DNA of 28,330 bases from a virus, in the IMG/VR virus record IMGVR_UViG_3300021440_000097, positions 1-28,330 of that record, one strand, 5' to 3'. The notes below the pieces were generated by a model. The model saw only the letters and a list, made by a program, of their open reading frames with translations, was not told the DNA's origin and ran no database searches. Shown here piece after piece: positions 1-6,080 of the stretch (position 1 is its first letter; every line of letters starts with the position of its first letter). The position numbers and the translations under genes are program-made.

Positions 1-16
1 CCAAAGATTGACCGGA

Positions 17-484
17 TCATAACCATGTCCCCGCAGTTAAAACATCTATGATTTTTGCTTTTTGAGCAGCCCGCGCAGCATCCCCCGCATCCCCCGCAGC
101 AGCCCCCGCAGCATCCCACGCAGCCCACGCAGCCCACGCAGCATCCCACGCAGCAGCCCCCGCAGCAGCCAGCTCACTATCAGTTATAAGTCCTTCTGAG
201 TGATTCCATGCAGCATCAAGCGCATCTTTACTTCGCTGATCCGTCATAAGGTGCTCAACTTGTCGGGCGCACCACACGGCATATTTACGCCAGATATTAT
301 TGTGTTCTGGCAGGCATCGCAGACACCATAGGAGGTCGTCCAGCGAATTTGAGTCCAGTAAATCAGTTAGCGGAAATTCGGCAGAGAACTCTGCTTTTAT
401 GCCGCCTTTTGACTTCAGAAGATTCTTCCATCCTTCTCGGCATGGGCCAGCATCTTTAATTTTTTGCAATGTTATCGTGATCAT
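17..484 (-). CDS. Ala/Trp-repeat phage protein, possibly Imm-5-like
   Basis: 155-aa cytosolic protein. The N-terminal half (about 1-95) is ordinary globular sequence, with a Leu/Trp/Cys-rich stretch near 41-60 (LLDSNSLDDLLWCLRCLP). Residues about 104-142 are almost pure Ala with Trp, Asp and Gly (AAWDAAWAAWAAWDAAG), most likely a long helix or helical repeat. From memory, this arrangement matches short proteins common in phages and annotated as putative immunity protein (Imm-5-like); function is unproven. The ATG overlaps the stop of the upstream gene (ATGA, 481-484), implying translational coupling at the distal end of the leftward operon. The Ala/Trp part is encoded by GC-rich imprecise DNA repeats. 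Confidence 0.75.
   Translation of the reverse strand: MITITLQKIKDAGPCREGWKNLLKSKGGIKAEFSAEFPLTDLLDSNSLDDLLWCLRCLPEHNNIWRKYAVWCARQVEHLMTDQRSKDALDAAWNHSEGLITDSELAAAGAAAWDAAWAAWAAWDAAGAAAGDAGDAARAAQKAKIIDVLTAGTWL
65..176. repeat. GC-rich degenerate tandem repeat inside the Ala/Trp gene
   Basis: The plus strand shows repeated GCAGC, CCCGCAGC and CATCCCACGCAGC units. On the coding strand these give GCTGCG/GCTGGG/GATGC blocks encoding AAWDAA-type sequence. Unit lengths are multiples of three, so copy-number change would keep the frame. The array is clearly more GC-rich than its surroundings. Confidence 0.7.
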
Positions 485-672
485 AACCCCTCCACTTTCA
501 CGTTACGTTTATCAAGCCAAGCGATAAGAGCAAGCAGAGCCTCTTGATTACGAGATATTCCATCTTCGTTCGCTAGGGTATCAATCCCATCCCAAACGGT
601 TACAGGGAGCCTCAGCGAGCGCGTGGCGGTAGCTGGCCGGTACTTACGGCCTTTGGTGTGTGATTTTTTCAT
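481..672 (-). CDS. small ribbon-helix-helix-like DNA-binding protein
   Basis: 63 aa from the ATG at 672, chosen because GAGGA lies just upstream; a longer reading to 699 lacks this support. A basic N-terminal tail (KKSHTKGRKYRP) precedes TRSLRLPVTVWDGIDTLA, a strand-plus-amphipathic-helix pattern, then a turn with SRNQEA and a second hydrophobic helix (LLALIAWLDK). This order fits the Arc/MetJ-type ribbon-helix-helix fold of small phage regulators. A role as a transcriptional regulator of the early genes is inferred. The stop overlaps the next start by ATGA. Confidence 0.6.
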   Translation of the reverse strand: MKKSHTKGRKYRPATATRSLRLPVTVWDGIDTLANEDGISRNQEALLALIAWLDKRNVKVEGL

Positions 673-713
673 TCTGCATCCTCTTCTCTCCTCGCCCAAG
701 GGCGTAGAATGGG

Positions 714-890
714 TTATCCAAGAAGGGCCAATAACCGGATTTGGCTGGTCGTATCAGATTTGCGAATACCCATAGCAATCCAAGCGCGTTCTGGCGATTT
801 GGCTTTATAGCGCAGCATGACTTCGGCCTTGCGCAACCGGTAAAATGCCCGGTCAATGGCTTCTTCATATTTCTGCTGTTTGGTTTTCAT
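714..890 (-). CDS. hypothetical 58-aa protein
   Basis: The reading frame starts at ATG 890 (MKTKQQKYEEAIDRAFYRLR) and ends at TAA 714-716. AAGGAG lies about nine bases upstream of the ATG, a strong Shine-Dalgarno. The protein is basic and probably all-helical, with KYEEAIDRAFYRLRKAEVML followed by a helix around ERAWIAMGI. I recognise no family. An overlapping reading in another frame (644-868) has Cys/Pro-rich sequence and no binding site, and is rejected. It sits in series with its neighbours in the leftward operon. Confidence 0.65.
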   Translation of the reverse strand: MKTKQQKYEEAIDRAFYRLRKAEVMLRYKAKSPERAWIAMGIRKSDTTSQIRLLALLG

Positions 891-922
891 TTTCTGTTAC
901 TCCTTGGTCTGCGGTGGTAGAA

Positions 923-1099
923 TTAGGCTGCTAATCTGAATCGAAATTCAGGGAATTTGGTGGAGAGTATATGCAAAATGCCTGCATTCCCGGTTCTCGC
1001 GGCCCATGAATGAATGGTTGGATCAATATCCCCGCTCGCATCTAAAACAGCCCGCGAAACATATACCCAGCCATAACCTTTATTAACTTGGATTTTCAT
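923..1099 (-). CDS. hypothetical 58-aa protein
   Basis: The start is placed at ATG 1099 (MKIQVNKGYGWVYVSRAVLD), with AGAGGATAAGAGA upstream. A longer form to 1147 would run into the preceding gene and lacks a site. The sequence alternates short strands and one helix (IHSWAARTGNAGILHILSTK) and ends EFRFRLAA. It has no Cys, signal peptide or membrane segment. No family is recognised. Its position in a run of similar-sized genes suggests an early accessory role against the host, which is inference. Confidence 0.6.
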   Translation of the reverse strand: MKIQVNKGYGWVYVSRAVLDASGDIDPTIHSWAARTGNAGILHILSTKFPEFRFRLAA

Positions 1100-1124
1100 T
1101 CTCTTATCCTCTATGGATTGTGGG

Positions 1125-1331
1125 TTAGGCTTGAATCCGGACTTCATTGTTTAACGTGTAGAGCCTATTGCTACCAAATGGGCCATGTTCGCGCTGTACT
1201 GCCTGCCAGCTAATATTGCTGGTTTTCAGGGCGCGGAACCCTTTGCGGAAAGAGCCATGGAAGAGCTTGTTCTCAGTGGTGGCGAAAAATGCGCCATCTT
1301 CAAGCAGGGCGATTATTTGGGTTTTATTCAT
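1125..1331 (-). CDS. hypothetical 68-aa protein
   Basis: Starts at ATG 1331 with AGAGGAACAGGAA directly upstream. The sequence begins with an amphipathic helix (MNKTQIIALLEDGAFF) followed by mixed strand-rich sequence with several aromatics. No family is recognised. Its leader contains one copy of a 23-bp sequence also found before the preceding gene of the operon (1379-1558), so the two genes probably share a control element or come from a duplicated leader. The gap to the next gene downstream is 25 bases. Confidence 0.65.
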   Translation of the reverse strand: MNKTQIIALLEDGAFFATTENKLFHGSFRKGFRALKTSNISWQAVQREHGPFGSNRLYTLNNEVRIQA

Positions 1332-1351
1332 TTCCTGTTCCTCTGTTATCC

Positions 1352-1374
1352 CGCCCTAATTGGCTGCGATGGTT
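1352..1374. repeat. 23-bp leader repeat, copy 1
   Basis: Begins CGCCCTAATTGGCTGCGATG on the plus strand and is identical over 23 bases to 1581-1603. It lies 20 bases upstream of the start codon at 1331, just ahead of the Shine-Dalgarno region. Similarity continues imperfectly to the start codon. Confidence 0.85.
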
Positions 1375-1378
1375 AGTG

Positions 1379-1558
1379 TTAGGCTGCTGCGCAAGCTGCC
1401 ATACAGTCGCAGTCATCCATAGCGCATGCAAGGCCGGTTTCGGTGTTTTCGTAGCTGGCGACACCTTCCAGCCCGTAACGCACCGGCTTGCAGACAACCA
1501 AACGGTTTTTGGTATTCAGCAAGACCACATATCCGCTATTTTCGTAAACTTGTTTCAT
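1379..1558 (-). CDS. hypothetical 59-aa protein with Cys-rich tail
   Basis: Start placed at ATG 1558 (MKQVYENSGYVVLLNTKNRL) behind AGAGGAAAAGGAA. The upstream extension to 1693 runs into the neighbouring gene and is unlikely. Strand-rich N-terminal half (GYVVLLNTKNRLVVCKPV), then a C-terminal tail with four cysteines in its last 15 residues (ACAMDDCDCMAACAAA, a C-x4-C-x-C-x3-C pattern). Such spacing could bind Zn or Fe-S, but no known family is recognised. Its leader carries the second copy of the 23-bp repeat. Confidence 0.65.
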   Translation of the reverse strand: MKQVYENSGYVVLLNTKNRLVVCKPVRYGLEGVASYENTETGLACAMDDCDCMAACAAA

Positions 1559-1580
1559 TTCCTTTTCCTCTTTTGTTCGC

Positions 1581-1603
1581 CGCCCTAATTGGCTGCGATG
1601 GTT
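1581..1603. repeat. 23-bp leader repeat, copy 2
   Basis: Exact second copy of 1352-1374, placed 22 bases upstream of the ATG at 1558, and so in nearly the same position relative to its gene as copy 1. It ends a few bases from the stop codon of the 135-aa gene. Confidence 0.85.
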
Positions 1604-1607
1604 TAAG

Positions 1608-2015
1608 TTAAACTGCAATAACTTCAAATTCGCGGCAGACTTCTTCCATCGCATACCATGCCAGCGCGTTGTAGATGGTTTGGACTGCATCACCCCTGCC
1701 GGTATAGATGGCTTGGCCTATTTCATCAACGCTATAGTCAGCGCCCACGCACCTGAATGACTGCACAAACTCAAGCACGGGTTGGCCTATTTCTTGTGCC
1801 ATGTTGTTGATAGACTCCATGATTGAGGCTTTGTGCTTTTTGGTGAATGCAAGGGTTTCAGCGTAGTAGATAAAGCCGGAGAAGCCTGCATCGGCACCGT
1901 GGCTTGTAACATCCTGAGCTGATTCGCTGAAGTTATCCCAGCCGCCCAATTGATTGATTACTGCGCGAGCCATTGCTGGGGTTGCTGATTGATTGATGAA
2001 AGTGGTTTTATTCAT
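1608..2015 (-). CDS. conserved phage accessory protein, possibly DUF7222-like
   Basis: 135 aa from ATG 2015 (MNKTTFINQSATPAMARAVI), preceded by AAAGGAG. The longer reading to 2078 crosses the promoter-like region. Helical protein with an N-terminal helix (AMARAVINQLGGWDNF), a central aromatic stretch (SHGADAGFSGFIYYAETLAF), and a C-terminal Trp-rich helix (AVQTIYNALAWYAMEEVCRE). I recall this pattern from a domain of unknown function widespread in phages (DUF7222), but could not check. First gene of the leftward operon, so probably expressed from the 2016-2100 control region. No enzymatic motif is seen. Confidence 0.7.
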   Translation of the reverse strand: MNKTTFINQSATPAMARAVINQLGGWDNFSESAQDVTSHGADAGFSGFIYYAETLAFTKKHKASIMESINNMAQEIGQPVLEFVQSFRCVGADYSVDEIGQAIYTGRGDAVQTIYNALAWYAMEEVCREFEVIAV

Positions 2016-2072
2016 AAAGTGCGCTCCTTTGTTGTGATGTTTTACTGCGATGGGTGTAATGTAATAGACGTA

Positions 2073-2086
2073 TTGCAACGTTGCAA
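2073..2086. promoter_or_regulatory. 14-bp perfect palindrome, candidate operator
   Basis: TTGCAACGTTGCAA reads the same on both strands and is made of two TTGCAA half-sites with a CG centre. It lies between divergent genes, overlapping the candidate rightward -35, a typical place for a dimeric repressor to bind. Which protein binds it is unknown; the ribbon-helix-helix-like product of 481-672 is one candidate. Confidence 0.55.
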
Positions 2087-2100
2087 CATATATTTATAGT
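2073..2100 (+). promoter_or_regulatory. candidate rightward promoter
   Basis: -35 TTGCAA (2073-2078), 16-base spacer, -10 TATAGT (2095-2100). The match to sigma-70 consensus is moderate. It would transcribe the micro-ORF and terS. The -35 lies in the palindrome, so repression by occlusion is plausible. Confidence 0.4.
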
Positions 2101-2180
2101 TGTTACGCATAAATTACGCGAAAGAGCAGTGACACAATTAGAATGTCAAAAGAATCAACAATTTAGAAAATGGGCATACA

Positions 2181-2342
2181 ATGAAAAAACAGGCGAACAA
2201 CACAAAAAAGACAAAACACAAAGTAGACAAAAACAAAAAAAGAGAGCAGGACAAGATCAAGGCCATACAACAAGGCGCTCTCAAAATCAAAGAAAAATTA
2301 CAGCGTGTCTCTGTACACACACCAAAAAACATGATAGCTTGA
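2181..2342 (+). CDS. Lys-rich 53-aa micro-protein
   Basis: ATG 2181 to TGA 2342. The first part is very basic (MKKQANNTKKTKHKVDKNKK), then a likely helix (IKAIQQGALKIKEKLQRV). There are 15 lysines in 53 residues. There is no clear Shine-Dalgarno before the ATG, which lowers confidence. Alternative frames over the same DNA read poorly: one gives an odd His/Gln/Cys-rich protein, the antisense frame a low-complexity hydrophobic one. Placed just before terS, it may be a small nucleic-acid-binding protein; this is inference from charge only. Confidence 0.45.
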   Translation: MKKQANNTKKTKHKVDKNKKREQDKIKAIQQGALKIKEKLQRVSVHTPKNMIA

Positions 2343-2400
2343 AGCCATAGCAGCGACAGTCCATAGCAAGCAAATCTATCCATTGGTCAGGAGTTAAAAA

Positions 2401-2781
2401 ATGGCTATCCCCTACACTGAAGAACAACGACAAGCCATTATCGAACAGGTCACTACTCGGCTAGTCGCCGGTGAGTCAATGCGTAAAATCTGCCTGGATA
2501 AGGACATGCCAGATAGAGTCACAATGCTGAGATGGTTTAATGATGATTCTGAGCTTGCATCCATTATTGCGCGTGCACGAGATATTCAAGCCGATGCGCT
2601 GATGGATGATATGAGTGACATATGCGCGAAAATGGAAGGCGGCCAGCTTGATCCTAATGCCGGGAAAGCGATTATCTGGGCTAAACAGTGGCAGGCTAGC
2701 AAGATGCGCCCTAAGAAGTACGGCGATCGTTTAGACCTTGGCAATGCCGATTCCAAGCCCTTTGAAGTCATTATTAAGTAA
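2401..2781 (+). CDS. terS: terminase small subunit
   Basis: 126 aa. Binds the packaging site on concatemeric phage DNA and recruits the large subunit. The N-terminal part (about 8-50) is a helix-turn-helix-like region (EQVTTRLVAGESMRKICLDK, then RVTMLRWF), as in small terminases. A central acidic helix (ARARDIQADALMDDMSDICA, 57-76) and the C-terminal segment WQASKMRPKKYGDRLDL are typical of this family. AGGAG lies upstream of the ATG. A 297-bp gap, not an overlap, separates it from terL. Confidence 0.9.
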   Translation: MAIPYTEEQRQAIIEQVTTRLVAGESMRKICLDKDMPDRVTMLRWFNDDSELASIIARARDIQADALMDDMSDICAKMEGGQLDPNAGKAIIWAKQWQASKMRPKKYGDRLDLGNADSKPFEVIIK

Positions 2782-2872
2782 CTCGTATAGCCCCATAGAG
2801 CAACGATAGCCTGTATCCAATACCCTAGTAGCGCCTCGTTTTGTTTTGATTGTGCGCTGTCTGGAGTGGATA

Positions 2873-2889
2873 GTTAGTACTTACTAACC
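2873..2889. repeat. inverted repeat containing the TACTTACTAACC motif
   Basis: GTTAGTA (2873-2879), two bases, TACTAAC (2882-2888): a seven-base perfect inverted repeat. The overlapping 12-mer TACTTACTAACC (2878-2889) recurs as 11 of 12 at 3066-3077, and exactly, inverted, at 8182-8193. Confidence 0.7.
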
Positions 2890-3016
2890 ACGGGGGGGGG
2901 TGGATACCGGAACGTGATTGAGCGGCTGACACCCCTATAGCCCCCATTACTCCCAGCCCTATCTAGAAATTGGCTTTGCCCCTATATTCCCCGGCTCTAT
3001 TTGAAATGTTTCCTGC

Positions 3017-3045
3017 TTGTGCTTGTTGTGTGGTGTGGTGATAAT
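3017..3045 (+). promoter_or_regulatory. candidate promoter before terL
   Basis: -35 TTGTGC (3017-3022), 17-base spacer, -10 GATAAT (3040-3045, five of six to consensus). It starts 57 bases before the terL ATG and would drive the main late operon. Confidence 0.45.
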
Positions 3046-3065
3046 TTGAGAATTGAAAAGGTGAG

Positions 3066-3077
3066 TGCTTACTAACC
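3066..3077 (+). promoter_or_regulatory. TGCTTACTAACC motif in the terL leader
   Basis: 11 of 12 match to TACTTACTAACC, ending one base before the terL ATG. The only purine-rich site, AAGGTGAG (3057-3064), is about 14 bases from the ATG, an unusually long spacing for a Shine-Dalgarno. Confidence 0.5.
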
Positions 3078-3078
3078 T

Positions 3079-4569
3079 ATGGCTGGTATAACGATTCCGC
3101 ATAATTGGACTCCGCGCTGGTATCAGCAGAATTTATGGGAGTATTTAACGGGAGCGCCGTTTGGTGCTGGTGGTGTTGATCCTCGGGCTTCGGACAGGAA
3201 GCACGCGGAGGTTATCTGGCACCGTAGGGCGGGGAAGGACGATGTGTGTCTTCATTTTGCTGCGAGGGAGATGTTTTTAAACCCTGCTAACTACTGGCAT
3301 ATGTTGCCTCAGGCGAATCAGGTCAGGAAGGCGATTTGGGAGGCGGTGAATCCTCATACGGGGAGGAGGAGGATTGATGAGGCGTTTCCTGAGGAGGTGT
3401 TTGAGCAGAGGCAGTCCGACATGATGGTGAGGTGTCGGGCTAATTCGGCTACTTGGCAGTGTTTGGGATCGGATAACTTCCAAGGGGCGATTGGTTCTAC
3501 GCCGAGGGGTATTGTGTATTCTGAGTGGGCTTTGGCGAATCCATCTGCGAGGGGGTATTTGAGGCCGATTCTTCTTGAGAACAAGGGGTGGCAGTTGTTT
3601 ATTACGACTCCGAGAGGGAGGAATCATGCGTATTCTACTTATCGGGGGGCTAGGGAGAATCCTGACCAATTTGCAGAGCTTCTGACTGTTTACGACACTC
3701 AGGCATTAAGTCATGGGGATTTGGTAAGGGAGTTGAAGGAGTATATCAATACTTATGGGGAGTCGATGGGGATAGCTCTTTTCGACCAAGAGTATTTATG
3801 TTCTTTTGATGCGGCTATTTTGGGTGCTATTTACGGGGAGGAAATGCGGTTTATTCGGGGGAATGATCGTGTAACGACTGTTCCTCATGATGATAGATAT
3901 CCTGTTCATATCGGGATGGACATTGGCAGGACTGATGACTTTTCTGCATGGTTCTTTCAGGTTATCGGGAATGAAATTCGGTTCATTGATCACTTTTCAG
4001 GGGCGGGGAAAGACCCTGATGAGGTGTGTTCTCTTATTTTAGGGAGGAAGGTAGCAATTAACCTGATACGGAGGGGGGATAATACGGAAATTGTTGTTGA
4101 GTTGGGGGTAGATATACCCGGACTTGAGGGGAGAAGGGCTTATCGAATTGGCCATATAGGAATTCCGCATGATGGGCAGGCAAAGACTTTTGTTGCGAAG
4201 GGCAAATCGGTTGAGGAGCAATTTGCATCGGTCTTTGGATGGAGTAAGATAACCCGCGTTCCTCGATTGAGCGTTCAAGATGGCATTCAGGCGACTCGAA
4301 AAGCGTTGAGAAGGGCTGTTTTTGACAAGAAATGTGAAAATGGACTGGAATCTTTGGAAAATTACCATCGAGAATGGGATGATGACAAAAAGATGTTCAA
4401 AGATACCCCGGCACATGATTTTTCATCCCACGATTCTGATTCGATGCGCTATTGTTCTGTGATGTGGGAGTTTGAGCCTTCTTTAAGAGTGGATGAGGAG
4501 GTTAGGATGGGGAGGAGTTTCAATGAAATGCTGGAGTTAAACAGAATGCGGAGACTGGCAAGTGACTGA
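3079..4569 (+). CDS. terL: terminase large subunit
   Basis: 496 aa: ATPase motor plus headful nuclease that packages DNA through the portal. Visible motifs: Walker A-like RRAGKDD (49-55), Walker B IVYSEW with catalytic Glu149, coupling motif TTPRG (176-180). The RNase H-like nuclease begins at GMDIGRTDD (Asp281), with PHDGQ (Asp365) and HDSDSMRY (Asp452/454) as later acidic positions. Length is normal. The gene uses at least 19 AGG Arg codons and many GGG/GAG codons, unlike the capsid gene, and its sense strand is very G-rich up to about 4100. The stop overlaps the next start. Confidence 0.95.
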   Translation: MAGITIPHNWTPRWYQQNLWEYLTGAPFGAGGVDPRASDRKHAEVIWHRRAGKDDVCLHFAAREMFLNPANYWHMLPQANQVRKAIWEAVNPHTGRRRIDEAFPEEVFEQRQSDMMVRCRANSATWQCLGSDNFQGAIGSTPRGIVYSEWALANPSARGYLRPILLENKGWQLFITTPRGRNHAYSTYRGARENPDQFAELLTVYDTQALSHGDLVRELKEYINTYGESMGIALFDQEYLCSFDAAILGAIYGEEMRFIRGNDRVTTVPHDDRYPVHIGMDIGRTDDFSAWFFQVIGNEIRFIDHFSGAGKDPDEVCSLILGRKVAINLIRRGDNTEIVVELGVDIPGLEGRRAYRIGHIGIPHDGQAKTFVAKGKSVEEQFASVFGWSKITRVPRLSVQDGIQATRKALRRAVFDKKCENGLESLENYHREWDDDKKMFKDTPAHDFSSHDSDSMRYCSVMWEFEPSLRVDEEVRMGRSFNEMLELNRMRRLASD

Positions 4570-4846
4570 ATGGCGGTATGCCTCTGTTGACCTTTCTAAT
4601 GACGTAACAACGATTACGGCAGTTCCCTGTCTTGTCTTGGGAGCTAAAGTCACCACCACCATGTCTGCCCATGTCTGTCCCATCAAAGATGATACGGCTA
4701 CTGTCTTTTCAATTCCCGCTTCTTCCGTAGTCGGATATTCCGATAGCGTAGAAGGGACTCGATTCGAAACCAGCCTTGTTGTTGATCCTGATAACGCCGC
4801 AACCGGGGTGATTACTGTATTCTATAAGGTATTGGGCCGACCATGA
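4562..4846 (+). CDS. hypothetical small structural-type protein
   Basis: 94 aa with a GTG start at 4562, overlapping the terL stop by eight bases; CGGAGACTGGCAA provides a binding site. Strand-rich, Val/Thr-rich sequence without motifs, ending in an apparent strand (GVITVFYKVLG). Proteins of this size and composition are common between terminase and portal in short-tailed phages. A virion accessory role is inferred from position and composition only. Confidence 0.7.
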   Translation: MTEWRYASVDLSNDVTTITAVPCLVLGAKVTTTMSAHVCPIKDDTATVFSIPASSVVGYSDSVEGTRFETSLVVDPDNAATGVITVFYKVLGRP

Positions 4847-5031
4847 TTACCACTACTAAAGGGATAATGGATGAATCCTTACTACTCAAGAAAACCGGAG
4901 TCGACGAAGACGACCGCGCCCGGAGTGAATGGGTGGAGTATTGGGACGGTGAGGAATTGGTGCATCGGTCAGTGGCGATAGCCATTAAAAAGGGCATGGT
5001 GCTTAATATAGTTCAAGAGAAATTGGGGTAG
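4843..5031 (+). CDS. hypothetical 62-aa protein
   Basis: ATGA overlap with the previous gene, so probably translationally coupled. Acidic, charged sequence (VDEDDRARSEWVEYWDGEEL) ending with a helix (KKGMVLNIVQEKLG). No family is recognised. It has no membrane segment or signal. Confidence 0.65.
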   Translation: MITTTKGIMDESLLLKKTGVDEDDRARSEWVEYWDGEELVHRSVAIAIKKGMVLNIVQEKLG

Positions 5032-5034
5032 AAA

Positions 5035-5457
5035 ATGGCCAATACGCAAGCGATTAGCGGGATCATGAAGCAGGTTGCTTTAGGCGCTGTTGTAGACGGC
5101 AAAACCTTAAAGGCGGCTTTGTACCTTGCCTCTGCCACGACTAACGGCACGAATACTGTTTACACTGCTACGGGTGAAGTCTCAGGTTCAGGCTATAGTG
5201 CTGGCGGGGTATCGGTAACGAATGCGAACACGGCGGGGCTGACGAGCACAACGGCCTATTGGACGCCTTCTGCTTCGATTGCCTTTGGTACTGTCACCTT
5301 GGCGACTGCTTTTGACGCAGTGATGATTTACAGCACGACAGATACGAACAGAAACATTGGCGTGTTTACGTTCGGCAGCCAAGTAGTGACCGCGGGGACA
5401 GTCACCCTTCAAATGCCTGTGAATGACTCATCCACTGGGCTTGTCAGGTTTGCATAA
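5035..5457 (+). CDS. putative virion structural protein
   Basis: 140 aa, starting three bases after the upstream stop. Low in charge, rich in Thr/Ser/Gly/Ala and probably all-beta. Segments such as KAALYLASATTNGTNTVY, TGEVSGSGYSAGGVSV and TAYWTPSASIAFG belong to a pattern I recall in phage head-associated proteins of unknown role. The C-terminus reads GLVRFA, and its last codons plus the TAATGG that follows recur at the end of the neighbouring endonuclease gene. Assignment to the virion is by composition and context. Confidence 0.7.
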   Translation: MANTQAISGIMKQVALGAVVDGKTLKAALYLASATTNGTNTVYTATGEVSGSGYSAGGVSVTNANTAGLTSTTAYWTPSASIAFGTVTLATAFDAVMIYSTTDTNRNIGVFTFGSQVVTAGTVTLQMPVNDSSTGLVRFA

Positions 5458-5460
5458 TGG
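5444..5460 (+). repeat. gene-end repeat flanking the homing endonuclease, left copy
   Basis: TCAGGTTTGCATAATGG matches 6067-6083 at 14 of 17 bases. It encodes the end of the 140-aa protein (RFA stop) and contains the next start codon in TAATG. Confidence 0.75.
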
Positions 5461-6080
5461 TTACTGGAATTTACAAAATAGAAAATCTTAGCAACGGCAA
5501 AGTTTATATTGGGTCGTCTATTTCTATCCAAAAACGTTGGGGCGCGCATAAAAACTCCCTTCGCCGCCAAGTGCATGAAAATAGGCATTTGCAGAACGCT
5601 TGGAATAAGTATGGGCCTGATGGGTTTAAATGGGATGTATTATTGCAATGTCGTCCTTCAGACCGACTTTTTTATGAGCAGCGGGCATTGGACGCCTATC
5701 AATCTGCAAGTGTGGGATATAACAAACACCCATCTGCTGGCAGTGGGGCCGGGCTGGTTTTGTCGGCAGAGGCTAGGGCCAAAATATCTGCTGCGCGGAA
5801 GGGAAAACCTCTATCAGAAGAGCATAGGGCAGCTATAAGTGCTGGCGGATTAGGAACAAAAAGAGCGCCTAGATCAGAAGAATGGAGGCGAAAGTTATCC
5901 ATAGCTCAAACTGGGAAAAAGCTTTCAGAGGCTCAGAAAGCAAAGATTGGCGCTGCTCATATAGGTAAAAAGAAACCAGCCCAGTCTGCTGCATTAATGG
6001 GCAGGAAACTATCTGAATCGCATCGCGCAGCAATTTCGGCTGGGCACCAAAGAAGGCTGGCAAAAATGAGGTTCGCCTAA
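5457..6080 (+). CDS. GIY-YIG homing endonuclease with NUMOD3 repeats
   Basis: 207 aa. A free-standing endonuclease that would cut endonuclease-less alleles and spread by repair copying. GIY at 4-6, YIG at 17-19, catalytic Arg27, Glu74 in LFYEQRALDAY, and Asn89 are all present, so the domain looks intact. The C-terminal half has three DNA-binding NUMOD3-like units (SAEARAKISAARKGKPLSEE near 103-122, SEEWRRKLSIAQTGKKLSEA near 140-159, LSESHRAAISAG near 185-196). It shares TAATG with both neighbours, sits between two structural genes, and its end duplicates the end of the upstream gene. Confidence 0.93.
   Translation: MVTGIYKIENLSNGKVYIGSSISIQKRWGAHKNSLRRQVHENRHLQNAWNKYGPDGFKWDVLLQCRPSDRLFYEQRALDAYQSASVGYNKHPSAGSGAGLVLSAEARAKISAARKGKPLSEEHRAAISAGGLGTKRAPRSEEWRRKLSIAQTGKKLSEAQKAKIGAAHIGKKKPAQSAALMGRKLSESHRAAISAGHQRRLAKMRFA

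Larger units (their letters stand above)
2016..2180. other. divergent intergenic control region
   Basis: No convincing gene in this stretch. It separates the leftward accessory operon from the rightward packaging operon and is AT-rich. It contains the 14-bp palindrome at 2073-2086 and a promoter-like pair reading rightward. A short frame (ATG 2143, seven codons) stops almost at once. Confidence 0.6.
2782..3078. other. repeat-rich non-coding gap between terS and terL
   Basis: No credible gene. Contents: TATAGCCCC twice (2786-2794, 2936-2944), CCCCTATA twice (2932-2939, 2979-2986), a run of nine G (2892-2900), a GTTAGTA/TACTAAC inverted repeat (2873-2888), and a promoter-like pair near 3017-3045. 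Gaps here are unusual in packaging operons; a packaging-initiation or regulatory role is possible but unshown. Confidence 0.6.

Noticed and set aside
644-868. Minus-strand 74-aa frame
   Set aside because: Overlaps two better frames (481-672, 714-890) that have clear Shine-Dalgarno sites; its composition is Cys/Pro-rich and unnatural.
1289-1611. Plus-strand frames in the left block
   Set aside because: Opposite to two small genes with good binding sites; sequence is Cys/Phe-rich without motifs.
2081-2350. Plus-strand 89-aa frame before terS
   Set aside because: Starts inside the palindrome with no binding site; the alternative frame from 2181 looks more protein-like.
2138-2383. Antisense 81-aa hydrophobic frame that looks like a membrane protein or holin
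   Set aside because: It mirrors the A-rich Lys-rich micro-ORF, lacks a ribosome binding site, and is low-complexity Leu/Phe/Cys rather than having distinct membrane helices with loops.
3277-3669. Antisense 130-aa frame in terL
   Set aside because: Arg/Pro/Ile-rich product arising from the G-rich sense strand of terL, which carries all terminase motifs.
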